This document shows, piece by piece, positions 45,993 to 58,193 of a stretch of DNA of 64,000 nucleotides. Position 1 is the stretch's first letter, and the number at the start of each line of letters is the position of its first letter. This stretch comes from Tomocerus qinae (taxonomy: Eukaryota > Arthropoda > Collembola > Entomobryomorpha > Tomoceridae). Position numbers and translations under genes: made by a program. The stretch lies in the NCBI GenBank assembly GCA_020055645.1, contig CM034546.1:6262001-6326000 (forward strand), read 5' to 3'. The notes beneath the pieces were generated by a model, which was given only the letters and a program-made list of their open reading frames with translations, ran no database searches and was not told where the DNA came from.

Positions 45993-47430
45993 TTATATTT
46001 TACTGTGAACCAGAAAAGTCACTAAGCCTGAGAGAATGCCTTCGTAATGGTCAAAAAGGTGCTTGTATTTGACTACACGGAGTGGGCCGTAGCGAGTTCC
46101 AAAGATTTTCAAGCTTGAAATCTTCTTTTTATAGAAGTTAATCGTAGTAGCTTTTGAACGCACACTTTGCGAAAACAATTTACAGCTTGCATGACAATTT
46201 GCACAGACGACGAGAAATATTGTTAAAGAGCATGCTGAGACCATCAACATTGCAATAAATGATAAGTATTCAAAAAGCGATAAAAATTTATGCAATTTGA
46301 TTAAGCAGAAAAGCAGGACTGCTATAAAGGGACAAAATATAACAGTGAAAACACAGACAAATGATGATTGGCAGCTTTCATTGAAGCGACTATTCAGAAG
46401 ATACAGACGACTGTACAATTTCATTTTCTCCCCTAGAGAGTTTGATCCATTTCTATTAAATTAACAAAAAAATATTATGTATATCATGTTTAAAACGATT
46501 ATTTTTGCATAAATAAGAAAAAATCTCACTTCAAAGTTTGTAGCCATATGTAGTTTTTGGCAGAATAAACTGCAATGTAGTGAAAAGCGAATGCAAAGGT
46601 ATTGGCAGCAACTCCGAAAAGGGAAATGTACATTGCAGTGAGAACTAAATAGACTGGAAAATTTACCACTTCCCTGTGCAGTAAGAAATTAGTAAACATG
46701 TGTGTTCCAGGAAATATAAAAACAGTTGCAGTAAAGAAGGCACCTTCCAGCGTGATGAAGACGAACCACCATTTGGCAATGGCATTTTTGAATTTCAAAT
46801 GTTTTGAAGAAGATCCAAACCAACCATCCCAGTCATCTAATCAAAAATAATATAGAACTAAGATTGGCTATACAGCTTCCAGGTTACCAAAAAATTAGTT
46901 ACACCATGCGTTTAAATTTTATAGCCATGAAGAAAATGCAAGAATTCTACTATTCATTTTGAAATTTATTTTTTACACTGAATAGGGAATTAGATTTTAC
47001 CTTCAATGTCGCAAAACAAGCCGGGTGTGAACAATTGATTCAACACATTGACAATTTCATTTCCCTTCTTTAAAAAATTAAGTAGGATCAGGGCTGCGAG
47101 GCAGTGCCCAGCACCATACATGCCAGCACAAGCAATTTGCAGTCTATTTGGACTTGAATAATATTGAATAACATAAACAAATTGAAATGCAGCTAGTCCT
47201 ATGTGAATTAGAAACAAAAGCTTTAGTAATAAGATTTGCGATCTATTTTGTGTCATTTCGAATTGTCTGGTAGACTTATTCCATGTAAAAGGCAAGGCTC
47301 TTAAACGGAATGAAGCATTCATTGTCGTACCAAAATTGTGCAAATAATCATTTTCATTCCTGGAAATTTGGGACTTTTTTCTTGGACTAAAACCTTTTGT
47401 AAATAAACTTTTAATTACTCTATTAACCAT
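45993..47430 (-). CDS. Multi-pass membrane protein, chemoreceptor-like (receptor gene B)
   Basis: Join (minus) 47430-47001, 46836-46530, 46452-45993; 398 residues, introns 164 and 77 bp, phases 1 and 2. Hydrophobic segments at about 66-88, 97-119, 166-186, 204-234 (long, possibly two), 276-297 and 307-329, plus a short hydrophobic end (about 382-396). Conserved marks: FTWNKSTRQFEMTQNRSQ, DDWDGWF at the exon 1/2 junction, HMFTNFLL, SAKNYIWLQ, KKISSLKIFG.RYGPLR..KYKH, and a C-terminal SKI. Length, topology and a conserved loop before the last segment resemble the insect Gr/Or superfamily, but the TYhhhhhQF signature is missing. Probably a lineage-specific receptor or channel; ligand unknown. 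Start chosen at the first ATG of the conserved MV..IK N-terminus. Confidence 0.8.
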
Positions 47431-49146
47431 TTTTCAATTGCAGAGGAGATGACAATTAGGTCTGAAAATATATCAAAACGAATTTAGCTGTTGAAACGAC
47501 TAATTGCAAAAATCGAGTTATATATAATTGTTCGTTTTTGTGGCAATCGGTTCTTTATTTTTCTAATGCCTATTTAATCCTCAATGAAATCTATATAAAA
47601 ACTTTCTGAATAGAATAGAGACAGTGCCTTTTTGATTGTTAGATTCAAATGTACCAGTAAGACATAATTTTCGTTATTCAAGTCAATGTATATGCAATCA
47701 ACTTTAAAGCAATCAGGTTTAATACAAAATGAATCGAAAAAATGAATTCCCAAATTATGTACTTCGTTTATATAGTGAATTTAATGTCATTAAGAGGGAA
47801 ACGATTTATTATCAAATCTAAATTAGATCTGATGAAAACATATTTGTACGGAAATGATAAACGCGAATATTATCCTAATTGAATCTTAACTATAAAATTC
47901 AAATAAAACTACCCACAGGTTTATGATATTTATTCCAGAGTGGTACATATATTGGAAGTATGAGGGTTTCTATTAATTTAAACTGATACTTAAAGCTAAC
48001 CTTTCAAACTGGAAGTTTCTACTGATAATCATAACCTTGATATTTCTTAAGAGTAAATATAATTATTTGCGGTACGTTGAGGTATACTTATTTATAATAT
48101 ATCAATACAACTAAAACTAATCATGATGGTGCAATGAGTTAGTAAATAACTAGATTAATTAACTGATATTCGTCACAATCAAAATATACCTGTATGATTA
48201 ATGGGGTTAAAATAATTTTTCCGTATTACTTGACTCGGTGTAGCAAAATATGAAATAGTAATCCTAATATGAAGCGTATGTAAGAAGTATTATTTATTAA
48301 AGCACAGTAAATAAATTTTAATTGAGTAAAACTAGCTATGCTTGAATTCCAAGCAATCAATTATAAATAGACATGGAAAATTAATTAAAATAAGACAAAC
48401 AGTGGTTACAAAGATTAATTAACAGATAATCGTCACATGCAAGATTTTAAGATTTGCATCATTTTTGGTGTGATAGTAATCTCATACCTAATATAAACTT
48501 ATACATAAATATACAATATACATAAAAGCCGATGTAGTAATAAAGCACAGTACATTTTGACTGATTAAAATATTTTTATTAGCATTCAAGGATGCAACTA
48601 TGAGTTTAGTTATTTGACTTCACCTTTTTAACCAAAGCATTTTACATTGTTTTAAAATGCAGTCTCACTTTAGTTATAAAATTGCAATTATATTAAAATA
48701 ATGTAACTTATTTATATTGCCGAATTGTTAAAAAATGGTATATTCTACCATAATGTTAAGCAGGTTGGTATTCAATTAGTTGAGACGTATAACTTTATGA
48801 CTTTATTTGAAACTTTATAAACGCAACATAACCCTATGTTTGTCTCAATGTATTAAATTACTTCGTCACTTTTTTACCACAATTATTAATGATGAAATAG
48901 TTAAATTTATAATTAACTTTTATTTTATTATATTTATTATATTAAGTATCATTTATTATAGTGTTATTCCTGCCTTCATGTACACCATGTCCAATGCATC
49001 ATCGTCCTGATTGAAATCTACACACAGTGATGACCCCTCATTGGAGGTCGACTCCATGGGACATTTTTCGGAAAATCGCATAATTTGTGTTAGCTAAGTT
49101 AAAGTACTTGTAAATAAGTAATCACAAATGATGAAGATTACACAGA

Positions 49147-49187
49147 TACAGCATGTGGAAATGAATTTTTGATTTCCACATGCTGTA
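49147..49187. repeat. Perfect 16-bp hairpin
   Basis: TACAGCATGTGGAAAT (49147-49162), a 9-base loop, then the exact complement (49172-49187). Too short a stem to call a microRNA precursor. Confidence 0.6.
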
Positions 49188-49194
49188 TATAGCA

Positions 49195-49688
49195 TTTATT
49201 TATTTTTTTCGTTCGTTACGCTATTAAAACTGATATCTGGCCATTTTCCCTTCCAGGAAGTAGTTTTTAGCTATTTATTACAAGAAACTAAAATGTGGAC
49301 TTTCATATTTATGACTAATGCACGTGGAAACCGAAAATAGGCTTCTCCCATTCTATTGAGCACCGTTCCGAATTTGTCCGAATTTTCATAGGTCCCCTAG
49401 AGTTTTATTTCCCTAAACTCCGGAATTCACTTTGCACCTAGTACAGTACTTATAAAGTAAATGGGTAATCTCAAAATTTTCGTTTTGCATAGTAAACAGC
49501 ATTTATCCATTTTTCGTTTGTGCCTTAAATGACTCATATATATTATATATATATATCTAGTTTTTTCTCCGGAAAGTGTTATTTACACATTTGTCACAAG
49601 AAATTAAAATTGCAGACTTTCATTTTCATTAGTCTATGACAAGTGGAAACCGAACATTGGGTTCTGCAATTCTAGTGCGCTCCGTACC
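49195..49688. repeat. Diverged direct repeat, ~190 bp, spaced ~305 bp
   Basis: 49195-49390 and 49500-49688 share 'atttt.tcgtt.gt', 'cacaagaaa.taaaat' and 'gtggaaaccgaa.at.gg' in order. Non-coding. Confidence 0.5.
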
Positions 49689-49739
49689 TGTATAAAACAT
49701 TGATAAAGACACACTGACACACTAATATATAAGTCGGTT

Positions 49740-49822
49740 GAAATTTAATGAAATGAGATGAAATGAGGTGAAATTGGATGAAATGAGATGAAATTGGATG
49801 AAATGAGATGAAATCGGATGAA
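49740..49822 (+). repeat. GATGAAAT/GATGAAATTG minisatellite
   Basis: About nine short units alternating 'gagatgaaat' and 'tggatgaaat'. Confidence 0.8.
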
Positions 49823-50233
49823 CACATTTCCAGCAGTAATAAAAATTGATTTCAAAGCTCCAAAATGTTTTTAAGGCTTCAAAAACCCTGCAGTAATTTT
49901 CACCGTAGTAAACATTCTATAACCTTGCAAAAATTATTTTCACTTATGTCGCATATCTCTATCAATGGGAAAAGTGCATTTTGGTTGCAAAGCACTTTGG
50001 TATACAATGAAAGATGTCCATGTAAATATCTCTTGGTTTAATTTGAAATAATCTAATATTAACCCTGAGTGTAGTTCATAGTTTTATGTACTCTGTGCAT
50101 TGCATACGCGCTTGAGCATTTTGCATTAATGGGGTCACCCGTCCACACGTACACAGATATATTTAAAAATACTGGTAAATCGAGCAGCGTCATTATACAG
50201 TGAAAACGCTTATGGATTCATTGATTCATCCAA

Positions 50234-51887
50234 CTATATTTTACTGCGAACAAGCAATGTCACCAAGCCAGAAAGAATAGCTTCATAATGGTCTAGAAGA
50301 TGTTTGTATTTGACTGCTCGAAGTGGGCCGTAACGAATTCCAAAGATTTTTAAGCTTGAAATTTTCTTTTGATAGCATTTGTTCGTTGTAGCTGTTGAAC
50401 TCACTCCTTGCAAAAAATATTCACAGCTTCCATGACAATTTCCACAGACAACAAGGACTATCGTTACCGAGCTCACTGCGGCCACCAAAATTGCAACGAA
50501 TGATAAGTATTCAAAAAGATATAAATATTTATGCAATTTGATTAAACAGAAAAGCAGAAGTACAATGCAAGGACAAAATATAACGGTTAAAAGACAAACG
50601 AATGATCCCCAGCTTGCATTGAATTGACAATTCAGTAGACATAGGCGACTGTACATTTTCATTTTCTCCTCCAGTGAGTTAGATCCATTTCTTTTAAAGT
50701 CAAAAATTAATTAAATCTAGTTTAAAACAGAGATCATCAATTTTGATTTATAAATAAAAAAAATATAGACTTACTTCAAAGTTTTTATCCAGATGTAATT
50801 TTTTGCAGAATACACTGCAATGTAGTGAATTCCAAAAGAAAAGGTATTGCCAGCAACTCCTAAAAGGGTAATGTACATCGCAGTGATAAATAAATACACT
50901 GGAAAATTTACCACTTCCTTGTGCAGTAAGAAATTCGTAAACATGTGGGTCCCAGGAACCACAAAAACAGCTGAGGTAAAGACGACTGTATCCAGCATGA
51001 TGAAGAGAAACCACCATTTGGCCATGACATTTTTGAATTTCAAATGTTTTGAAGAAGTTCCAAACAATCCATCCCAGTCATCTAATCAAAAATTATACAG
51101 AACTAAAATTGGCTTCCTAGGCAACCATGTTGCAAAATTTTTTGATGCCTGACAGCCTGACATACATAAAATTGTAGCCAATTTAAATTTTTTGATTAAT
51201 GCAGGAAAAAGCCAATATCTATTTTTTGTTTGGTGGCGGAGAAGGCCTATACCCATACGTTTGTTAGTGGAGTTAGGCTATTTCCTTCACCAAACGAAAA
51301 ATGTATAATATAGGCTTTTTCCGCTACCAAACAAAAAATGGATATTGGCTTTTTCCTTCCTTAAACGACGATATATTATATATTAATACAGAATGAATTT
51401 AATTTTTTAATTTAATTATTTACAACATAATACTGAATTAGTTTTAACCTTTACTATCGCAGAACAAACCCGGGTTGAATAATTGATTCAGTACGTTAAC
51501 AATTTCATTTCCCTTTTTTAAAAAATTAAGTAGGATCAAGGCTATGATGCAGTGTCCAGCGCCATACATGCCAGCACAAGCAACTTGCAATCTATGTGGA
51601 CTCGAATAATTTTGAATAACATAAAAAAATTCAAATACAGTCAGTCCTATGTGAATTAGAAAAAAAAGTTTTAGCAATAAGATTTGTGACCTATTTTGTG
51701 TCATTTCGAATTGTCTTGTAGACTTTTTCCATGTAAAAGGGCAGACTCTTAAACGAAACAAAGTATTCATTGTCGTACCAAAAGTGTACAGAAAATCATT
51801 TTCATTTGTGGAAATTTTGGACTTTTTTATTTGACTAACAACGTTTGAAAGTAAATTAAATGCAGTTTTAATTAGTTTAGTGACCAT
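50234..51887 (-). CDS. Multi-pass membrane protein, chemoreceptor-like (receptor gene C)
   Basis: Join (minus) 51887-51449, 51081-50775, 50690-50234; 400 residues. Introns are 367 and 84 bp, with a strong GTAAGT donor in intron 2. Exon 2 is 307 nt, as in A, B and D; phases 1 and 2. The same hydrophobic plan as gene B and the same motifs (TRQFEMTQNRSQ, DDWDGLFG, HMFTNFLL, SAKNYIW, RYGPLRAVKYKH, LLVRSKI). Exon 3 is one codon shorter (FNASWGSF). Intron 1 is longer than in B because of a small foldback insertion at 51199-51372. No lesions were seen, so this is the best intact member. Plasma-membrane location is predicted from topology only. Confidence 0.82.
51199..51372. mobile_element. Short foldback element in receptor C intron 1
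   Basis: Arms with 'aaaaagccaatatc.attttttgtttggt' on the left and its complement on the right, around a short centre. The same motif builds the larger element at 59190-59845. It is absent from the 164-bp intron of gene B. Confidence 0.65.
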
Positions 51888-52644
51888 TTTTAATTGGAGA
51901 GATAATAATTAGGTTTGTAAGTATGTCAAAAAGGAATTTAACTTCTGATAGCGACTTAATATATTTATTGAAACAATTGACACTTTATAGTCAACCAATG
52001 AATGTTAAAATTATTTATGTAATAACTAAAGCATGTATTGCGTAGACGTACACACTAAATTTGTACACAACACAACGGGAATATTGGTACTATTTATTTC
52101 TTTGAATAGTTGGAATTCTTGTTTGAGCCACTTGTTCTTTTATATCTGAAAGTAAAAGTACAATATGACTTATAGTCATTCGTTTTGTGGCAATCGGTTA
52201 TTAAAGATTTAATCGTGGTCAAACAGTTTCTAATTTCTAATGTGTATTTGATTTTCATTTTTTCGATTGTGTACAAATGCCTTCGGAATAAATTGGAGAC
52301 AACGCCTTCTTTGATGCTTACCTTATATACATACAGTCAAGTTTTAATACAAATGCAATCGAAATAAGAGAATTGTAAAATTGTTTACTTCGTTGATGAA
52401 AGAGCGAATTTATTGTCGTAGTCAGAAATCATTGATGAAATCTAAATTAGATCGGATTAAATAATTCTTAACATGGATTTGATAAACGTATAAATAATAT
52501 TGATATTCAACTGAATATAAGGAGTATTGAGCTACATAAAAGTCAGATAAAATTACTCGCCCACTTAAGTTATTTTTGTTTCATAGTGGTACAACTTTCT
52601 AGGGATTGCATTAGGTAAAACAAATACTTAAAGTAAACCGTTCA
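51888..52644. repeat. Receptor-unit upstream flank C (left part)
   Basis: Collinear with 47431-47990 upstream of gene B up to 'acttaaag..aacc.ttca', where the palindrome begins. The flank continues at 58194. Confidence 0.6.
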
Positions 52645-53424
52645 AAGGCGATGGCACAGACCTTATGGGAAATTGGTGGCCGACAGATTTGGCTATAATT
52701 TTTATATGTTGTAGCCCTATTTATGTGGACCAAAACTCCCTCTAGCCAAAACCCCAGATGGCGCTTCGTTCTCGAGATATCTGGGGTCAAAAATTGACCC
52801 AACGACATGTCATATATCTTATACTATCAACACTTTAACAACAAATGACCCATCATTCGAAAGGTATTAATAAAGCCATTCCAATGAGTGCAATATTATA
52901 CTTCCACGATACATAGGTCAAAGGGTAATAGCCTCAAAAGGGTATTAGGTGATTTGGTCCTTTCACAATATATATTAAATGGAGTCGAGTGACATATCAT
53001 TCGACAGCATTTTGAAAGGAGACCAAAATGAGCACAGTATTGTACTTCTATAACGCAAAGGTCAAAGGTGAGCAGCTTATACAATCAACTAGGTGATTTG
53101 GTCATTTCGCTTTTAGCACTAAACAACGTTGAAGGACACATCATTCGAAAGAATATTGTAAACTGATTTAAATAAAGTAAAAAATATGCTTCCAAAACGC
53201 AAAGGTCAAAGGTTAAAAGCTTTTACATGGCATCAGACGATGTTATCACTTCACGTTATATATTAAATGCAGTGGAGTGTTATATCATTCGACAGCATTT
53301 TGAAAGGCAATCCAAATGACACCGTAATGTACTTCCATAACCCAAACGTCAAAGGTTAGCAGCTCATACAAGCAACTAGGTGATTTGGTCATTTCACATT
53401 TAGCACTAAACAACAAATACCCAT

Positions 53425-53543
53425 GCTAAGTCCCATGCTAAGTCCCATGTTAAGTCCCCATGCTAAGTCCCATGTTAAGTCCCCATGCTAAGTCCCATGT
53501 TAAGTCCCCATGCTAAGTCCCATGTTAAATCCCCATGCTAAGT
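53425..53543 (+). repeat. Minisatellite of CATGCTAAGTCCC / CATGTTAAGTCCC
   Basis: Roughly nine 13-14 bp units alternating CTAA and TTAA forms, immediately before the telomere-type tract. Confidence 0.85.
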
Positions 53544-53660
53544 CCTAACCTAACCTAACCTAACCTAACCTAACCTAACCTAACCTAACCTAACCTAACC
53601 TAACCTAACCTAACCTAACCTAACCTAACCTAACCTAACCTAACCTAACCTATCCTAACC
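53544..53660 (+). repeat. Interstitial telomere-type tract (CCTAA)n
   Basis: 22 consecutive perfect CCTAA units (complement TTAGG, the common arthropod telomere repeat), then one TATCCTAACC variant. It lies at the centre of the palindrome. Confidence 0.95.
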
Positions 53661-54072
53661 ACTGGACTGTGATGCCATGTAAAAGCTTTTAACCTTTGAC
53701 CTTTGCGTTTTGGAAGCATATTTTTTACTTTATTAAATCAGTTTACAATATTCTTTCGAATGATGTGTCCTTCAACGTTGTTTAGTGCTAAAAGCGAAAT
53801 GACCAAATCACCTAGTTGATGGTATAAGCTGCTCACCTTTGACCTTTGCGTTATAGAAGTACAATACTGTGCTCATTTTGGTCTCCTTTCAAAATGCTGT
53901 CGAATGATATGTCACTCGACTCCATTTAATATATATTGTGAAAGGACCAAATCACCTAATACCCTTTTGAGGCTATTACCCTTTGACCTATGTATCGTGG
54001 AAGTATAATATTGCACTCATTGGAATGGCTTTATTAATACCTTTCGAATGATGGGTCATTTGTTGTTAAAGT

Positions 54073-54558
54073 TATTAGGCCGTATAATATGGCCTGCGCT
54101 GATGCACTATAAGAGAAATGAGCGGCAGAGGGAGAGGAGGAGCAAATCAAACAACGAAGACAAAACCCAACTGACTCAGAACACTCTTCTTCGGGCTTAG
54201 GCCCCGACCACTACTCTTCGGCTCTAGCTCCTGCAACGACAATCTTGTTGTGGTCTGCCTGTCGTGCTTCGCCATTCCTTCGAATCATATTTGAATTACA
54301 ATTGATTATTAATTCTTATTCTTTCAGTTACTACTACTTATCATTTCTTATTGAATCTATTTGAGTGCAAATATCTGGCTAAATAATAATTGAACTGTGA
54401 GATAAACTATTATTGCGTTGAACTGGCATTACTGTATCGTGGCACTATAGAATTCATCCCCCGAGAACCGGCAATCATACTTGCACCGCATCCGTTGACT
54501 TTATATTATTAGTTTAGTGACTGGTTTGCGAATAGTGTGCCTACCCTTCTCACTAACA
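54073..54558 (+). repeat. 5' LTR
   Basis: 486 bp, TATTAG...CTAACA. Contains a run of Ser/Arg-type pyrimidine-rich DNA but no clear TATA box. Confidence 0.92.
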
Positions 54559-55744
54559 GTGGCGCCAACGTGCTTTAACAGTTTTGCCAAAATTTCGACG
54601 TAAATTTGAAGACTTCTCATGCAAAAATCCTGACCGGCTGTTTCTACTACATTTTGGCTACCCTTACCTTCAACAATTACCTGCACTGTATTCGGCATTC
54701 TACTCTTGTTTGGTAAAACAGTATCGTTCCATTTCATATAATATTAAAAATAATATTATGCAACTTATCACTATTGCAGACATTTTTACTGAAAATTTTT
54801 TAAGATCAGGCTTTATAAAAATTCAGCCATCTCAATTACCTGCTACCTACACTGAACATAAAATTTGTCTTGGCGTAGAAATTCTTTTCAATCGGCGATT
54901 GTTTTTACAGAATTTCAGCGAATTGTCTACCACTCTAATTTATTGTTCCATGAACGGTTACAAATTTTTTTCACTTACCTTATTAGAGTACCTGCAAACA
55001 AGAGTGAACGAAAACTAAAAATTAACTTAACCTATTCTAATATCATTTTATTAAAAACTTTTAGACAATTCATTTTTGTGTATTGATTCGCCCCGGACAT
55101 CGTTACAGCCGAAGAATTTGGCTGTTCCTTCTACAACCGGCGGCCATCTTTCTTACTTCCATGCCTCACTCTACAAGGACTTTTCTAGAACGAGAAACAA
55201 GTTCATTCCCATCGGATTACCTATTCTACATAATTTCAATATCTTCAACTACCCAGCTTGGTATGCATATTGCGTTTATCACTATTTTACCTATACTAAT
55301 TTTTATGGATGATATTGTCCTATTTCCTGAAACATACCTATTCCACACATCCTATTACTACGAATCTTTTACATTACTTTAATAATTCAAATCAACTTTT
55401 CGTGTTCATTCAAATTATTATTACGACTTTAAGTCGGCAGTCATTATCATTTTTCAACAGCCACACAGAAACATTTTAATAGTACTATTTAGGCGTTTCT
55501 TGTATGACTGACTGAAACAGAAGAGCACAATCTCGTAACCAAATTAGGGAAAGACAAGAGCTAGAGTTAAAACAAAGGCAAGCACAGGCACGACAATACT
55601 TACCTACTCCTACAGTACATTCTAATCCTGATCTAGACGCTATCTTAGAAATAGTAGACGACAGACTTACTAAACCTTACTCAAAATCTTTAATACTCAA
55701 CATTCTGATACTATTTTACTAATTCTCCTATCAATAATCAAATC

Positions 55745-56137
55745 ATGGTCTATCCTAATATTACCCAAAAAATTCTAAATGATATTCCTGAGAAAAGACG
55801 TGACCTTTTACAGAGATACATTCAACAAGCAATACAAGCTGCACTAGATGCAAATGCTGCTCGTGGTAACCGTATTGCTGGTAACCTACAAGCAAATGCA
55901 ATCATTCCTGCACAACAGCAACTAAATAATTTACCTCAAGATTTACATAACATGTCAATTATTGTCAATGCTCCTAATCCTAATATGAAAATTCTTTTTT
56001 ATGATTCTAAGTCTAGTACTGCAAACAACTATCTTCATGATGTTGAAACTTATTTTCGAGTACAGCATTACGACCGTGACCTTTGGTTTAACTTGATTCT
56101 TAATATTTTAGCAAAGGAAAATAAGCAATGGTACTGA
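55745..56137 (+). CDS. Gag-like protein of LTR retrotransposon (partial or degenerate)
   Basis: 130 codons. Residues 20-50 are Ala/Gln-rich; after about 75 comes a retrotransposon-gag pattern (KILFYDSKSSTANNYLHDVE, then a Trp and LAKENKQWY as in the L.g.A..W motif). An open stretch just upstream (from about 55531, Gln/Arg-rich) looks like the N-terminal part in another frame, which suggests a frameshift or a spliced/recoded Gag. No nucleocapsid zinc knuckle seen. Confidence 0.6.
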   Translation: MVYPNITQKILNDIPEKRRDLLQRYIQQAIQAALDANAARGNRIAGNLQANAIIPAQQQLNNLPQDLHNMSIIVNAPNPNMKILFYDSKSSTANNYLHDVETYFRVQHYDRDLWFNLILNILAKENKQWY

Positions 56138-57516
56138 TTCACTTATACAGACAATGAAAGATTTATATTTTCATTTACATTTATTTACTAATATAATATG
56201 CATACATTTTTCAGGTGTAATAACGATAAAATACTAATAATGTTAACTACTACAAATCTTTCACATTAATGAAATATGTTAATCTCAAATATGCATAAGA
56301 TATAAGATTGACTTTACTAGAACAATGAAACCTTATTCACATTTCTACTGATTATTTCAGTCGTTCTATTCCTGAACGTATTAAAGATTTTCTTTAAGTT
56401 TAGCATCTACTAGCCTAGCCTATCAGAAATAATAGAATATGTTAGTCTGATTTTCTCTCACGATAAAATGTACGCGATTAAGAGTGGTATTTTGTATAAT
56501 ATGTATATTAAAAATCCTGTAGCAACTAAAAATTCTCACATGTAGTGCAGTTAGCGCAATGCTTCTCGCACAATGTATAGAAAATCCTATAACGGCTCAG
56601 TCCTTCATAGGTAGTGCAGTGACGAAATATCACTCGCACATTATAATATAAAAATCCTACAGCGAAAATATTTCCTCGTAGGTAGTGCAGCTGGCGACAG
56701 GCCTCTCGCACAAATAGGGATAGGAATAACCTTCTGACCTCCCAAGATAATAGTAATTTTTGGCATGGAATGAACAAATTGTGATTTCCTAAGTACACCT
56801 TTGTACGAATGCCAAGAGTTTTTAGGTTTCTCACAACCACTGTCCACGAAAATGAAAATTAATTTAAAATTTTATCTGGTCCACTCCTACCAACCAATAC
56901 GAAAACATTTATCGTAGTTATCCTAATAGTTAAATTCCATTATTCTCTTTTCTAAAATTAATAGCAACCTCATGCTAACTGTCATTACTATGACTCTTTG
57001 GGAAGTTCCCATAATTCCTTTCCTTATTTGTTATTGTCTTCGTCATTTACATTCTGTAAATAATACTAACAAATTTCAATTTAATTTTAATTGGCTAATG
57101 AAAAATATTTTGTCTCACAGTTATACTTAAGAATGTCTAAATATATGAAAAGCGAAATCAAAAAACAGCTTTGGTGTCCAAATCTAAAGATGTCTAATCG
57201 TGACGTGTGCCGAATTATTTGGCATTTCCTAACTTCCACCAATTAACGAGATCTGACTTAAACTTTCACTAAACAGATAACTTTTGATAACCTAAAATTC
57301 GTATTATCATTCTATAACGTTCAATAAGCACCAATTTATTTTAATTATTCATAAGAATTCGGACAATTTAAAAATGTGCATTTAAAACATACTAATTTCC
57401 ATTTTTCTTCTCCAGCTCCTCAAGCTAATTAAACACTGAAACTCTTCAACTCCATCTCAAATTATTTCGGTTCGTTCATCCTCAAAAATCGGATTCACGA
57501 AGTCGGAGGGGGAGAG

Positions 57517-58002
57517 TATTAGGCCGTATAATATGGCCTGCGCTGATGCACTATAAGAGAAATGAGCGGCAGAGGGAGAGGAGGAGCAAATCAAACAACG
57601 AAGACAAAACCCAACTGACTCAGAACACTCTTCTTCGGGCTTAGGCCCCGACCACTACTCTTCGGCTCTAGCTCCTGCAACGACAATCTTGTTGTGGTCT
57701 GCCTGTCGTGCTTCGCCATTCCTTCGAATCATATTTGAATTACAATTGATTATTAATTCTTATTCTTTCAGTTACTACTACTTATCATTTCTTATTGAAT
57801 CTATTTGAGTGCAAATATCTGGCTAAATAATAATTGAACTGTGAGATAAACTATTATTGCGTTGAACTGGCATTACTGTATCGTGGCACTATAGAATTCA
57901 TCCCCCGAGAACCGGCAATCATACTTGCACCGCATCCGTTGACTTTATATTATTAGTTTAGTGACTGGTTTGCGAATAGTGTGCCTACCCTTCTCACTAA
58001 CA
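57517..58002 (+). repeat. 3' LTR
   Basis: 486 bp, same sequence as the 5' LTR as far as I can compare by eye. Confidence 0.92.
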
Positions 58003-58193
58003 AAGTGTTGATAGTATAAGATATATGACATGTCGTTGGGTCAATTTTTGACCCCAGATATCTCGAGAACGAAGCGCCATCTGGGGTTTTGGCTAGAGGG
58101 AGTTTTGGTCCACATAAATAGGGCTACAACATATAAAAATTATAGCCAAATCTGTCGGCCACCAATTTCCCATAAGGTCTGTGCCATCGCCTT

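Larger units (their letters stand above)
47431..50230. repeat. Receptor-unit upstream flank B and non-coding DNA
   Basis: 47480-49010 is collinear with the upstream DNA of gene C (51890-52644 continued at 58194-59140): 'gtggcaatcggtt', 'agagtaaatataatt.tttgcg', 'gattaattaactgata', and the 48900-49000 run. It serves as an empty-site reference for the palindrome at 52645-58193. No gene. Confidence 0.6.
54073..58002 (+). mobile_element. Gag-only LTR retrotransposon, 3.9 kb
   Basis: Two 486-bp LTRs (54073-54558 and 57517-58002) look identical by eye; each begins TATTAG and ends CTAACA. A 4-bp target duplication AAGT flanks them (54069-54072 and 58003-58006). The primer-binding-site candidate TGGCGCCAACG is at 54560-54570, right after the 5' LTR, and the polypurine tract GGAGGGGGAGAG (57505-57516) abuts the 3' LTR. 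The 2.96-kb interior has a Gag-like frame but no protease, reverse transcriptase or integrase, so it needs a helper. Identical LTRs indicate a young insertion. Confidence 0.92.
52645..58193. mobile_element. Large palindromic (foldback) element with a telomere-repeat centre
   Basis: Left arm 52645-53234 (590 bp). Right arm 53670-54072 continued at 58007-58193 (403 + 187 = 590 bp) after removing the LTR retrotransposon and one target-duplication copy. The arms are near identical as reverse complements. Each arm is built of degenerate ~145-bp units with 'catatcattcga', 'caaaggtcaaaggt' and 'taggtgatttggtca'. The centre has a further partial unit (53240-53417), a CATGCTAAGTCCC minisatellite and the (CCTAA)n tract. 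The paralogous flank of gene B lacks the whole structure. No protein-coding capacity was seen. Confidence 0.85.

Noticed and set aside
49147..49187. A microRNA precursor
   Set aside because: The stem is only 16 bp, shorter than a normal precursor, with no sign of conservation available.
50847..51152. Plus-strand open frame of 101 codons
   Set aside because: It is the antisense of receptor C exon 2, whose splice sites and paralogues support the minus strand.
52611..52808. A 65-codon frame repeated at 58030-58302 as if a conserved gene
   Set aside because: The two are the opposite arms of one palindrome; similarity reflects the inverted repeat, and there is no domain or supporting context.
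53544..53660. A true chromosome end
   Set aside because: The tract is only about 115 bp, lies inside a palindrome and is flanked on both sides by tens of kilobases of ordinary sequence.
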